A DNA stretch of 42,210 nt from CALARM01 sp964431735 (GCA_964431735.1 CAYSLJ010000049.1:1-42210), one strand, 5' to 3'. Shown: positions 15,838 to 22,782, numbered from the stretch's first letter. Program-made: numbers and translations. The notes: generated by a model not told the origin, from the sequence alone.

Positions 15838-16666
15838 TTAAAATTACCTCCTTTTGTTCAGGTGTTAAAAACGGATCTTCTTCAACATCAATAACCCATT
15901 GTTGTTTCTTTTTTCCGTTCCCAGGGGTTCCGCCGGAGGAGGCGGCTGCAGGAGCTGGCGCGGCGCAATTTACATAATCAATAAATCTGCCATTAAAGAA
16001 AGAGCTTCCAAGAAGAATATATTTTTCTCCTGTCTTCTCTTTCTCTATTTTTCTCTTGTAGTTTAATATAGCCGTCGAAAACTGTTCTTTTGTGTATTCT
16101 TTCCTGTACTTTTGATAAAAATTTAAAGATTTTACTTTCCCCTCTTTCTTTGGATATTCTTTCCAGAGTTCTTCAAATTCCGATTCCAGATCTTTTTTTG
16201 AACATAATATATTATTCTTATCTATTCTTATCTTATCTAATCTTATACCGTCACGTAACGGTAACGTATCGGTAACGTTGCTATCACGTAACGGTAACGT
16301 TATATCACTCTTTTGTTTTTCTCTGAATTTACGCATTTTCTCGGCAGATTTTTCTTTATTTTCGAAACATTTTCCGGCGTATTCGTTCCAATCGTTCACT
16401 ATTAATTCATTATCTTCCGTCTCGATAATAAAACGACTGGCGAGAAGTGCGTTGTAAAATTCTCCTGAGTTTCCTTCCCAGTCGCATCCGTCAGATATAT
16501 CATCAGCATCATATTTTGTTATATCTCCATCCTGCGCGTATTCTACACACCACATCCAAAAGGAAACTAAATATCCTATGGCCTCTTTCTGGGATATTTG
16601 CAACAATCTGCTCATTTTCTTTAATTTCGGGTGTCTTATTAAGCTCTGGTCAATTGGTATCCACAT
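15827..16666 (-). CDS. Phage replisome organizer / replication initiator
   Basis: The 279-residue protein has an N-terminal winged-helix-like region (WIPIDQSLIRHPKLKKMSRLL, then AIGYLVSFWMWC) typical of Gram-positive phage replisome organizers, a repeated low-complexity middle encoded by iterons, and a DnaD/DnaC-like C-terminal part (ELWKEYPKKEGKVKSLNFY). It should bind the origin within its own gene and load the helicase encoded next. The Ala/Pro-rich linker near residue 240 is notable. Confidence 0.8.
   Translation of the reverse strand: MWIPIDQSLIRHPKLKKMSRLLQISQKEAIGYLVSFWMWCVEYAQDGDITKYDADDISDGCDWEGNSGEFYNALLASRFIIETEDNELIVNDWNEYAGKCFENKEKSAEKMRKFREKQKSDITLPLRDSNVTDTLPLRDGIRLDKIRIDKNNILCSKKDLESEFEELWKEYPKKEGKVKSLNFYQKYRKEYTKEQFSTAILNYKRKIEKEKTGEKYILLGSSFFNGRFIDYVNCAAPAPAAASSGGTPGNGKKKQQWVIDVEEDPFLTPEQKEVILSGQ
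16211..16300. other. Probable phage replication origin: iterons plus AT-rich segment
   Basis: Inside the initiator gene lie two identical 17-bp repeats, TCACGTAACGGTAACGT at 16251-16267 and 16284-16300, spaced 33 bp apart, with a partial copy GGTAACGT at 16271-16278. Beside them is a purely AT-rich tract of short TTATCT/TTCTTA repeats (16211-16247) suited for unwinding. Iterons within the initiator gene are the known origin layout in lambda and many Gram-positive phages. Confidence 0.7.
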
Positions 16667-16685
16667 TTGTATTTCTCCTGTCTAT

Positions 16686-16711
16686 AAAGGCAGAGGGATT
16701 CCTCTGCCTTT
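16686..16711. terminator. Perfect 11-bp hairpin before the initiator gene
   Basis: AAAGGCAGAGG pairs with CCTCTGCCTTT around a 4-nt loop, directly after a 36-residue gene and about 20 bp before the initiator start. Only a short T-run follows, so it is a weak terminator, processing site or attenuator. Confidence 0.55.
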
Positions 16712-16714
16712 ATT

Positions 16715-16825
16715 TTATGCTGCCATTAAATCATCTTCAAAATACTTTCTTATTTTATCTGCAAGTGCCTGATTTTTCCTTATTTGTTCTTTTCGTTCTT
16801 CCGATAATTCGCTATATTTCGCCAT
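16715..16825 (-). CDS. Very small phage protein, 36 residues
   Basis: ATG 16825 follows AAAGGATGATGGAGAG; the product MAKYSELSEERKEQIRKNQA ends FEDDLMAA. It is helical and charged. It lies between the SSB-tail protein gene and the hairpin before the initiator gene. Small proteins of this type (a YSELSEERK start) are common in phage operons; no function is known. Confidence 0.6.
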   Translation of the reverse strand: MAKYSELSEERKEQIRKNQALADKIRKYFEDDLMAA

Positions 16826-16919
16826 CTCTCCATCATCCTTTCTTCTTTCTTCCTCACTCTCCGAGTCCTACCGGCAGACCATCCGGTGGACTCAGAGAAA
16901 GGAAATTAATTTATGGAAA

Positions 16920-16937
16920 CGCCTCAAATCGGAGGCG
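16920..16937 (-). terminator. Small hairpin after the SSB-tail gene
   Basis: CGCCTC and GAGGCG form a 6-bp stem with a 6-nt loop just past the stop codon; on the minus strand TTTCC follows. A second hairpin (GAGTCC...GGACTC, 16863-16893) lies further down. Weak terminator or RNA-stability elements. Confidence 0.4.
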
Positions 16938-16947
16938 AGATTGAGAT

Positions 16948-17847
16948 CTAAAAAGGTATATCTCCGTTTTCTATATCTTGTCTTACCTGGTCATTAAAAG
17001 CTTTCGCCGCTTCTTCTTCGGTCATATTGCAGAATTCATCAGCTATAGAGGAAGAATTACTTTCTGGTTGAATTACGGCCTCTTCTGTAGTATGTTCCTC
17101 TATCTCTTTACAGATAGCGTCATAGTCAGTTTTCTTCACTTCCTTTGAAGAGTTATAACCGTATTTGCCGATAACAGTTTTTACAAGCAATTCGTTTCCT
17201 TTTGACAACGCGAACATTCTTTTCGCCTGTGCGCCTGAAATGAAATTATTGTTCTGCTGTGACTGCCGTTTATTATTATTTTGCTGGGGATTCTTTGCTC
17301 CGTTACTGCTTCCATTCCCGTTCATGAACAGGTCTTCTGTGTCCTGAGTGAATACATCAGAAAGCCCTGCTACTCTCTTCGCTGCATCTACCAGAGCGCG
17401 TTTTTTTGCCATCTTTAAAATTGTATTGGCTAAGGTGTACGGGTCTTGCTTTAATTCCCCGGTTCTCTCATCTATTCTCTGATATCGTTTCTCCTTGGTG
17501 TTACAAGAGCCAAGTCCCTCCGCCACCTTAAAGCCGTATTTCAGTAAAGAGCATTTTACTTCGAAATAGAAAAAGCCGTTCTCCCAGTCTTTTTCGGAGT
17601 CAGTGACGGCATATTCATCGGCAAGTCCGAACGACATGAGGATTGTTTCTGCTCCTGGCTGCCAGAGCGAAGGTTTTGGAGTTCCGGGAATAGTTCCGTA
17701 ATGATAACCTTCTTTGAATATGCTTTTTATTATGGTTTTGAAAGTGTTTACTTTTCCAAGTGTGGCTTGAATAACCTGTGGGTTAAACCCGTCCATTAAA
17801 TTGAATTGTTGCTGTTCTATTGTCGCTAACTGAGTATTGTTTTCCAT
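16948..17847 (-). CDS. Phage recombination/ssDNA-associated protein with SSB-like C-terminal tail
   Basis: The ~299-residue protein starts MENNTQLAT at 17847, where AAAGGA lies 9 nt upstream. It has GYHYGTIPGTPKPSLWQPGAETIL, a cysteine-bearing central part, and ANTILKMAKKRALVDAAKRV near residue 140, a pattern seen in phage and plasmid proteins placed with replication or recombination genes. A Gln/Asn-rich linker follows. The last residues are acidic and end DIPF, like the C-terminal tip of bacterial SSB that recruits partner enzymes. The exact family is not certain to me. Confidence 0.55.
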   Translation of the reverse strand: MENNTQLATIEQQQFNLMDGFNPQVIQATLGKVNTFKTIIKSIFKEGYHYGTIPGTPKPSLWQPGAETILMSFGLADEYAVTDSEKDWENGFFYFEVKCSLLKYGFKVAEGLGSCNTKEKRYQRIDERTGELKQDPYTLANTILKMAKKRALVDAAKRVAGLSDVFTQDTEDLFMNGNGSSNGAKNPQQNNNKRQSQQNNNFISGAQAKRMFALSKGNELLVKTVIGKYGYNSSKEVKKTDYDAICKEIEEHTTEEAVIQPESNSSSIADEFCNMTEEEAAKAFNDQVRQDIENGDIPF

Positions 17848-17867
17848 AATCTTCATTCCTTTCTTTC

Positions 17868-18152
17868 TTAAACTATTAATTCCACAAAGCCCTTTCCAGC
17901 TTCTTTACTGCTTCCTGCAATTCTTCTTTCCTTGATAATCTCTTCCGCCGCCATAATTACCTCTAACGAATCGGAATTGTAAAATCTGCAGTAATGCCAC
18001 TGTGCTTCTTGCAGTCCTTTTGTGACTCTTTCCGTGTCTTTATCCCTGTAGAACTCTTTCAGGGAGTCTATCTTTTTGAAATTTACCTTCAAGATATTAT
18101 TCATTGCTGCTTCTATTGAGTCGTTAATAAAATCTACGTCTCCGATACTCAC
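17868..18152 (-). CDS. Small helical protein of unknown function
   Basis: The 94-residue protein starts with GTG at 18152 behind AGGAGGAG. It is helical, with NDSIEAAMNNILKVNFKKI and WHYCRFYNSDSLEVIMAAEEI. It precedes the SSB-tail gene by about 20 bp, so the two are probably co-expressed. No family recognised. Confidence 0.6.
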   Translation of the reverse strand: MSIGDVDFINDSIEAAMNNILKVNFKKIDSLKEFYRDKDTERVTKGLQEAQWHYCRFYNSDSLEVIMAAEEIIKERRIAGSSKEAGKGFVELIV

Positions 18153-18153
18153 C

Positions 18154-18312
18154 TTAAATCTCCTCCTCTCTAAATACTGGATCTTTTGTCCTGAAAACCT
18201 GAGATATCAGGAACCCGATAAATATCAGGAGCAGTATTAAAGCCCCGATACTGTACTCTGAGATTAAGATTCCGTAAACCCTCAAGCAGATACAAAGATT
18301 TACCCAGTTCAT
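18154..18312 (-). CDS. Small membrane protein, 52 residues
   Basis: The start ATG overlaps the preceding stop (TAATG at 18310-18314), and the frame ends 2 bp before the next start. The product is MNWVNLCICLRVYGILISEY, then a hydrophobic span GALILLLIFIGFLISQV, then a charged tail. One transmembrane helix is likely. Role unknown; tight coupling on both sides supports that it is real. Confidence 0.65.
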   Translation of the reverse strand: MNWVNLCICLRVYGILISEYSIGALILLLIFIGFLISQVFRTKDPVFREEEI

Positions 18313-18539
18313 TACGCCGCCCTCTTCATTCTTCTGTCCAGTTCATTGTTGCACGCCTGAATAACTTCAGAGCATCTATCCTGCTTTTTTTCTATCTCTG
18401 CAGTTCTACGGGGATGCCTGGAGTAATCTGCAAAATTCTCTCTTGCCTGCCGTCTGATTTCCTTTATCTTCTCATCAGTCTGCATTTCAAGAACAAAAGT
18501 TTGCTTGGTTCTGGTATCATTTCCTACTGTGATAACCAT
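18312..18539 (-). CDS. Small charged protein of unknown function
   Basis: The 75-residue protein begins MVITVGNDTRTKQTFVLEMQ and continues as a charged helix rich in Arg (RRQARENFADYSRHPRRTAEI). Its stop is 1 bp before the upstream gene's last stop and overlaps the downstream start. No family recognised. Confidence 0.55.
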   Translation of the reverse strand: MVITVGNDTRTKQTFVLEMQTDEKIKEIRRQARENFADYSRHPRRTAEIEKKQDRCSEVIQACNNELDRRMKRAA

Positions 18540-18863
18540 TTAAAAAGGCACCTCCTCAAGTTTCTCTAAAACCTCTTCAGGGCTCATCTCGCTAAAAAGC
18601 TGTGGTTTTGTAGTTTTTCCACAGGGGCAAGCATCATAATCTCCGAGGTCGTAAAATGTTGGCTCCTTACAACTGGGGCAAGTTCTTTCTGCAATCTGTT
18701 TCATTAAAATAATCTTCCCTAAATCCTTAAGGACGTATCCTTTTTTTAATGGGTTTTCTATTGTCAGAGTTGTTTTTTTTGTGGTATTATTCTGGTACTT
18801 TCTTATTTGGTTCGTGTCCTGTGGTAAGGGCACGGATTTTTTTTCTTTTAAACAAGGCATCAC
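18540..18863 (-). CDS. Zinc-ribbon protein of unknown function
   Basis: The 107-residue protein has a basic N-terminal half and a zinc site made of CPSC and CPCG in the C-terminal half (RTCPSCKEPTFYDLGDYDAC), ending KLEEVPF. It overlaps the upstream HTH gene by 4 bp (second gene of the early operon). Such small zinc proteins may bind DNA or RNA polymerase; nothing decides this here. Confidence 0.6.
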   Translation of the reverse strand: MMPCLKEKKSVPLPQDTNQIRKYQNNTTKKTTLTIENPLKKGYVLKDLGKIILMKQIAERTCPSCKEPTFYDLGDYDACPCGKTTKPQLFSEMSPEEVLEKLEEVPF

Positions 18864-19078
18864 GCCGCCTCCTTCCTTTCTTTTATAAGACAGTCCTCAA
18901 ATTTTACTTCGAAGTTTGTCAGGGATAGTAAACTAATTAATGTACAGACATTCATTTTTGAAGTTTTTAAGGCTTTATGAATATACTGTGGTTTCTTGTT
19001 TAGCTTTTTTGCTGCTTCAGATTGAGTCATTCTATGATTATAAAGCCAGTCTGCTATCGGTGTAGTTGTGAATGTCAT
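18860..19078 (-). CDS. Cro-like helix-turn-helix protein, first gene of the early operon
   Basis: The 72-residue protein has a helix-turn-helix (DWLYNHRMTQSEAAKKLNKK, then QYIHKALKTSKM) and lies directly behind a near-perfect minus-strand promoter (19117-19145). AAAGGAG lies 11 nt before the ATG. It faces the plus-strand repressor at 19236, so the two form a CI/Cro-type pair in which this one would act during lytic growth. Confidence 0.7.
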   Translation of the reverse strand: MTFTTTPIADWLYNHRMTQSEAAKKLNKKPQYIHKALKTSKMNVCTLISLLSLTNFEVKFEDCLIKERKEAA

Positions 19079-19116
19079 GTTGCAAAATCTCCTTTCTGTG
19101 TATTATTATGTTTATA

Positions 19117-19145
19117 ATTATAAACTATTTAGTTTTTAATGTCAA
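19117..19145 (-). promoter_or_regulatory. Early lytic promoter with operator in its spacer
   Basis: On the minus strand TTGACA (19140-19145) and TATAAT (19117-19122) are both perfect consensus with a 17-bp spacer. The spacer and -10 edge hold the dyad AAACTA-TT-TAGTTT (19122-19135), a likely operator for the HTH proteins on either side. For the plus-strand gene, a TATAAT lies at 19210-19215 with a poor -35. Confidence 0.7.
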
Positions 19146-19235
19146 CTATTTTCTTTATTTATTTTATAAATTTTTTTATTTAAAGTATTCTCTTTTTTGT
19201 TTACTTTGTTATAATAAAAGTGAAGGGGTGATTTT

Positions 19236-19682
19236 ATGAATATAGGATTAGCCTTGAAAGATTTTAGAGAAAAATCTGGTTTATCTTTACGACAGTTAGA
19301 AATAAAAACAGGGTTAAAAGCCCAATATATTTCAAGTTTAGAAATGGGAAAAAAGAAAAGCCCTTCTATAGATAATTTACAGGTGTTAGCTACTGCTTTA
19401 AATATATCTGTAATAGATTTATTCCTAAAATCTGGGTACACCACTTCAACTGCAACTGACATAGAGACCTCCATACAAATGTCTGACCTGACAGTTTCCC
19501 AGAAGGAAGCCCTTCTTGGTGTTTATCGTAGCTATAAAAATGGTAATGGCAATAATAAGCCTGTAGATATAGAGACAGTTATTAAGTATTCTCCCGATCT
19601 TCCCCCAGATGGCCGGGAGGCTCTTCTTTCTACTTACCGGGCGGTGAAGAATAAAGAAAGGATTGAAACTAATGCCTCCTAA
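19236..19682 (+). CDS. XRE-family repressor
   Basis: The 148-residue protein has a clear XRE helix-turn-helix in residues 5-60 (LALKDFREKSGLSLRQLEIK, then YISSLEMGKKKSPSIDNLQV). The rest lacks a LexA-type peptidase and looks like a linker plus a repeated helical segment (SQKEALLGVYRSYKNGN, then GREALLSTYRAVKN). It opposes the early lytic operon and probably represses it. AAGGGGTGA lies 6 nt before the ATG. Confidence 0.78.
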   Translation: MNIGLALKDFREKSGLSLRQLEIKTGLKAQYISSLEMGKKKSPSIDNLQVLATALNISVIDLFLKSGYTTSTATDIETSIQMSDLTVSQKEALLGVYRSYKNGNGNNKPVDIETVIKYSPDLPPDGREALLSTYRAVKNKERIETNAS

Positions 19683-19947
19683 AAAGAAAGACTCTCCGGA
19701 GAATAAAATTGATAATCTGGATAAAAAAACAGATGAACGGTTTGACCATCTGGAGAAATATATCTTTAAAGAAGTTTGCCGTCTGGATAATAAAATAGAC
19801 TCTTTGAAAGAAGAAATGAACGATAAATTTGATAAAGTCTTATCTGCCGTTTCCAATCTGGTCGTTACTACTGAAGGTATAAAACAAGAAGTTACTGCTA
19901 TAGGCGAATATATAAGACGGCATGATAAATTAGAAATTTTATCGTAA
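19672..19947 (+). CDS. Small coiled-coil protein
   Basis: The 91-residue protein, starting MPPKKKDSPENK, overlaps the repressor gene by 11 bp. It is a long coiled coil (NLDKKTDERFDHLEKYI, RLDNKIDSLKEEMNDKF). Its layout resembles the coiled-coil proteins encoded at 22.8, 23.1 and 24.1 kb. GAAAGGA lies 9 nt upstream of this ATG; a TTG start 9 bp earlier is possible. Function unknown, perhaps an oligomeric partner of the repressor. Confidence 0.55.
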   Translation: MPPKKKDSPENKIDNLDKKTDERFDHLEKYIFKEVCRLDNKIDSLKEEMNDKFDKVLSAVSNLVVTTEGIKQEVTAIGEYIRRHDKLEILS

Positions 19948-20313
19948 CATTTCCTTTTTAGCATTCTCCTTCTTCCTCCTTTCAAAAAAAATTTCCTGAA
20001 GGGGCTCTGTAACCCCTTACAATTCCCCTTCAGACACTACATTGTTCATTACTTACACTGTGTCCGGTTACTTTTTAGAGAACCGGAGAAGACTGGTGGA
20101 GGCCAGAGGAATTAAACCTCTTTCTTTTTACTGCAGAGTCTAGAATTTCAGTAAACCGCATTATCGTCATGCTCTGCCCCCAGAAATCCGGCTCTTCGCC
20201 GGGTGATTTAATTAAATAAACATATGGAAAACCGAACTAAGGAGTTCTCTTTACCTTCCGAGACCTGACCGGTTAATTACTCCGGCGGCCTCAGAAGAGT
20301 AGAGAGAGGGTAT
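19948..20313. other. Structured non-coding stretch between convergent genes
   Basis: No credible gene is seen in about 365 bp. Several hairpins are: CTGAAGGGG with CCCCTTCAG (19996-20033), TCCGGTT with AACCGGA (20063-20087), and CCGGC with GCCGG around TCTTC (20188-20202). The GC content is higher than in the flanks. It may hold bidirectional terminators or a structured RNA. Confidence 0.45.
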
Positions 20314-20433
20314 TTAACATGAATTAACTGCCACTCTCGGAGCAGTCAGAAAAACGTATATAGTAAATAGTGTGTTCTTTATCTCTTGTAAAATTTTTTT
20401 GACAGTTGCAGTCTCTCTCACCTCTACGAACAT
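20314..20433 (-). CDS. Very small protein, 39 residues
   Basis: The ATG at 20433 has AGGAGG 8 nt upstream, one of the best ribosome sites in the window. The product MFVEVRETATVKKILQEIKN continues with a hydrophobic segment LFTIYVFLTAPRVAV. It lies downstream of the 61-residue basic protein gene in the same direction. Function unknown. Confidence 0.55.
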   Translation of the reverse strand: MFVEVRETATVKKILQEIKNTLFTIYVFLTAPRVAVNSC

Positions 20434-20466
20434 TTCCTTAACCTCCTTTCTTTAATGCTTTCTCTC

Positions 20467-20652
20467 TTATTTATATCTAAAGTTTAACCTTAACTGCCCT
20501 GGATTATCCAGAATATTCATCAGGTCAGTTTGTGCGGTTATAATTGTTTCCTGGATTCGTGCTGCCACGCGTCCTTTACAGCGTTTCAATCCTCTTTGAA
20601 CTCTTTTCAATCCTTTAAGTGAGCTATTTATTACCCTGATTACTTTACTCAT
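20467..20652 (-). CDS. Small very basic protein
   Basis: The 61-residue protein (MSKVIRVINSSLKGLKRVQR, then GLKRCKGRVAARIQETI) is rich in Lys and Arg and may bind nucleic acid. The ribosome site AGGAGGTGACAAT lies directly before the ATG. It has its own promoter with a 17-bp palindrome in the spacer (20681-20709), so it belongs to a separate control unit diverging from the ribbon-helix-helix gene at 20868. Confidence 0.6.
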   Translation of the reverse strand: MSKVIRVINSSLKGLKRVQRGLKRCKGRVAARIQETIITAQTDLMNILDNPGQLRLNFRYK

Positions 20653-20680
20653 ATTGTCACCTCCTCTATATCTATTTATT

Positions 20681-20709
20681 ATTATAATTTATGTTTTTCA
20701 TAAATGCAA
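20681..20709 (-). promoter_or_regulatory. Promoter with palindromic operator
   Basis: On the minus strand TTGCAT (20704-20709) and TATAAT (20681-20686) are 17 bp apart. Between them lies a 17-bp palindrome, TTTATG-TTTTT-CATAAA (20688-20704). A regulator bound there would block the promoter. The neighbouring ribbon-helix-helix protein is the obvious candidate. Confidence 0.6.
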
Positions 20710-20818
20710 TACATTTTGCAATTATTTTTATTTCATTTTTAATATCAATAATTATTGTAAAAAAGAATATAAAATTACAATACAAGTAAAAATGCAATTA
20801 TTTTGTAATATAAAAATA

Positions 20819-20848
20819 TTGCAAAAATGTTGTTAAATATGCTATAAT
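20819..20848 (+). promoter_or_regulatory. Promoter of the ribbon-helix-helix gene
   Basis: TTGCAA (20819-20824) and TATAAT (20843-20848) are 18 bp apart and followed by ACGGAGGTG and the ATG at 20868. Upstream sequence contains repeated TTACAAT/TTGTAAT half sites like those in front of the CI-type repressor. Confidence 0.6.
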
Positions 20849-20867
20849 CTTTACGGAGGTGTTTAAA

Positions 20868-21053
20868 ATGAAAAATGATATAACTGCTCTCACGATAAGA
20901 CTTCCAAAGGAAGAACTTGAATATATCAAGCAGAAGGCAAAAGAGCATGGAATTTCTGTTGCTGAGTACATGAGAAGAGTTGCAAATCCTGATAAATACA
21001 AATCTGTTATTGAATGGGATAGAAGAAAACTCGCTTCTTCTACTTCCGCCTAA
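20868..21053 (+). CDS. Ribbon-helix-helix DNA-binding protein
   Basis: The 61-residue protein (MKNDITALTIRLPKEELEYI, then KQKAKEHGISVAEYMRRV) has the strand-helix-helix pattern of Arc/CopG-like regulators with TIRLP as the DNA-contacting strand. The ATG at 20868 is 8 nt after GGAGG. Probably an autoregulated switch for the divergent basic protein gene. Confidence 0.72.
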   Translation: MKNDITALTIRLPKEELEYIKQKAKEHGISVAEYMRRVANPDKYKSVIEWDRRKLASSTSA

Positions 21054-21073
21054 TTTCATCTTACACCTCCTGT

Positions 21074-21105
21074 GGTGAGCCTGACCTCTTACCTCCAGGC
21101 TCACC
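21074..21105 (+). terminator. Hairpin after the ribbon-helix-helix gene
   Basis: GGTGAGCCTG and CAGGCTCACC form a perfect 10-bp stem with a 12-nt loop 20 bp past the stop. The T-run is poor, so termination may be partial. Confidence 0.5.
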
Positions 21106-21136
21106 GTCTGTTATCCTTTAAAACTTCTTTACTTTT

Positions 21137-21171
21137 CCTCCCACCCGGCGTATCATGACCGGGAAGGGAGG
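21137..21171 (+). promoter_or_regulatory. Hairpin that hides a ribosome binding site
   Basis: CCTCCC (21137-21142) pairs with GGGAGG (21166-21171), the Shine-Dalgarno sequence of the TTG-start gene at 21180; CCCGG and CCGGG extend the stem. When folded, the ribosome site would be masked. Translational control by RNA structure is inferred. Confidence 0.45.
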
Positions 21172-21179
21172 TGATACTA

Positions 21180-21290
21180 TTGACTGAACCTAAAGCTTTT
21201 GAAACTATCTACAAGCAATTAAATGAATTCGAGCATCAGAAACCTGATAAAACCCAAGAACGTCAGAGTCGAAAAATGAATGGAATATGA
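21180..21290 (+). CDS. Very small protein with TTG start, 36 residues
   Basis: From TTG 21180, 8 nt after GGGAGG, the frame encodes MTEPKAFETIYKQLNEFEHQ and a basic tail, ending 3 bp before the stop of the convergent gene. The strong but masked ribosome site supports it; no family is recognised. Confidence 0.5.
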   Translation: MTEPKAFETIYKQLNEFEHQKPDKTQERQSRKMNGI

Positions 21291-21293
21291 TAA

Positions 21294-21575
21294 TTAATAA
21301 TCATATTTAAAAGACGTTGCATTATCATCACTATCGAAAATCAACTTCGCCATCTCAGGTAACACTTCCAGTTCTTTTGGAGTTATCTGAGATGCTTCTT
21401 TTTTAGCTATTTCAATACCCAGTTTGCAAAAATTTCTAAAAAATTCTGATTTTAAATTGGCATATTCCTGTATCCGGGCTTTCTGTTTTTTAATCTCCTC
21501 CTGCCTCTGCTTCTCTTTCTCCTCTTCTTTCTGGAGACTTCCGATTACATTTTGAAGAATTTCAATCTTCTCCAT
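21294..21575 (-). CDS. Small coiled-coil protein
   Basis: The 93-residue protein is a highly charged coiled coil in its first half (GSLQKEEEKEKQRQEEIKKQ) followed by a helical part, EIAKKEASQITPKELEVLPE. It lies directly behind the Cro-like gene and is presumably expressed from the same promoter. Function unknown. Confidence 0.6.
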   Translation of the reverse strand: MEKIEILQNVIGSLQKEEEKEKQRQEEIKKQKARIQEYANLKSEFFRNFCKLGIEIAKKEASQITPKELEVLPEMAKLIFDSDDNATSFKYDY

Positions 21576-21594
21576 TCCCTTACCGCCTTTCTAT

Positions 21595-21816
21595 TTATGC
21601 TACTTTTTCTTCCATTTTTTCTTCCATGTAAAAAAGCTCCGGCACACTCGTATTGAGAGCCAGGGCGATTTTTTCTAATTTCTCTAATCGAGGTATTCTT
21701 TTTCCCGATTCCACTTCAGAAATCATTCTCTGACAAGTGCCTGCTTTTTTGGCAAGTTCTAACTGAGAAAGTCCCTGTTTTTCTCTTAAGTTTTTTATTT
21801 TCATCAGGCTATCCAT
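21595..21816 (-). CDS. Cro-like XRE regulator
   Basis: The 73-residue protein has a complete XRE helix-turn-helix (NLREKQGLSQLELAKKAGTC, then QRMISEVESGKRIPRLEKLE) and little else, the size of Cro-type repressors. It diverges from the CI-type repressor gene across three operators. AGGAGG lies just before the ATG. Confidence 0.75.
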   Translation of the reverse strand: MDSLMKIKNLREKQGLSQLELAKKAGTCQRMISEVESGKRIPRLEKLEKIALALNTSVPELFYMEEKMEEKVA

Positions 21817-21846
21817 TTTAGCCCTCCTTAAAATCTCATTTTCTTA

Positions 21847-21950
21847 ATTATATTACAATATTGTAATAATTGTCAAGGAGTAAATTACAAATTTGTAATA
21901 AAATTAAATATAAAAAAAGTATTACACTTTTGTAATAACTATGCTATATT
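21847..21950. promoter_or_regulatory. Divergent CI/Cro switch with three operators
   Basis: Three 16-bp dyads lie here: ATTACAATATTGTAAT (21852-21867), ATTACAAATTTGTAAT (21884-21899) and the near-palindrome ATTACACTTTTGTAAT (21921-21936). The Cro-like gene has a consensus minus-strand promoter, TTGACA (21871-21876) and TATAAT (21847-21852) with the first operator as its spacer. The CI-type gene has TTACAC (21922-21927) and TATATT (21945-21950), 17 bp apart, with the third operator over its -35. The layout parallels lambda OR. Confidence 0.75.
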
Positions 21951-21975
21951 TAATGTAAAAGGAGGATTTTATGTG

Positions 21976-22782
21976 ATGCTTGGGGATTTTATAAAGTTAA
22001 AAAGAACAGAAAAAAAGCTGACATTAAAAGATCTGGCTCAATTATGCAATACATCAGATGCCACGTTAAGCAGAATCGAAATGGGAAAAAATGAGCCTGA
22101 TTTTACTTTATTAATATCTCTAAGCAAAAACCTAGACTTCACTTTAAATGAACTCGCCACCGCGACCGGCTTTTCCACTCCTCCCTCAGAAAGTTCTCCT
22201 CCCCTCGAACAAATAATAGAGAAAACCGTAGAAAAAACCGCCTTTAAAGTCTCTAAGGAAACCATAGAACAATTAAGAGCAGAATACTTAACTTTTTTGC
22301 CGGTAGAGGAAGAACTCAGCAGATTGGTAAAAAAAGGTAAGCAGATGGAGGAGATGGAGAAAGAAGGGTTGCCTCCGGGAGCAATCAGGATGAAACTTTC
22401 CACTGCCAAGCTCCCACTTGTAACAGGTGTAAAGTGCGGTAATTTCATCTGCCCGGCAGAAGAGACTTACGAGATGATTTCTGTGCCGGAGTCCTGGGGA
22501 GAAGTTGCGGACTTTGTTATACAGGTATCTGGCAATTCTATGGAGCAATACTATATTGCAGATGGGTTTTATGTGGCAATAAAGAAACAGAATACCTGCT
22601 CACCGGGAGATATTGTTTTGATTTGCGATTACGACGAAACGGATATCTCAAAAGGAGTCCTTAAGAAAGCAAAGAGCGTGAATGGTATAGGACTTGTATT
22701 TCAGAATGGAACTGGAGACATAATACCAATGTCTGAGAGTTACAGAATAGAGGGTATAGCAGTTAAGTGGGGGATGTTATAA
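21976..22782 (+). CDS. CI/LexA-type phage repressor
   Basis: The 268-residue repressor has an N-terminal XRE helix-turn-helix (LGDFIKLKRTEKKLTLKDLA) and a C-terminal S24 peptidase domain with VSGNSME (the catalytic Ser near residue 188) and a KGVLKKAK segment with the lysine; VKCGN near residue 155 is the likely self-cleavage point. It should maintain lysogeny and be inactivated with RecA after DNA damage. GGAGG lies upstream; ATG 21976 and GTG 21973 are both possible. Copies of its last codons are scattered through the genes that follow. Confidence 0.88.
   Translation: MLGDFIKLKRTEKKLTLKDLAQLCNTSDATLSRIEMGKNEPDFTLLISLSKNLDFTLNELATATGFSTPPSESSPPLEQIIEKTVEKTAFKVSKETIEQLRAEYLTFLPVEEELSRLVKKGKQMEEMEKEGLPPGAIRMKLSTAKLPLVTGVKCGNFICPAEETYEMISVPESWGEVADFVIQVSGNSMEQYYIADGFYVAIKKQNTCSPGDIVLICDYDETDISKGVLKKAKSVNGIGLVFQNGTGDIIPMSESYRIEGIAVKWGML

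Noticed and set aside
19446..19985. 179-codon minus-strand frame opposite the repressor
   Set aside because: It is the shadow of two plus-strand genes with good ribosome sites and recognisable protein patterns.
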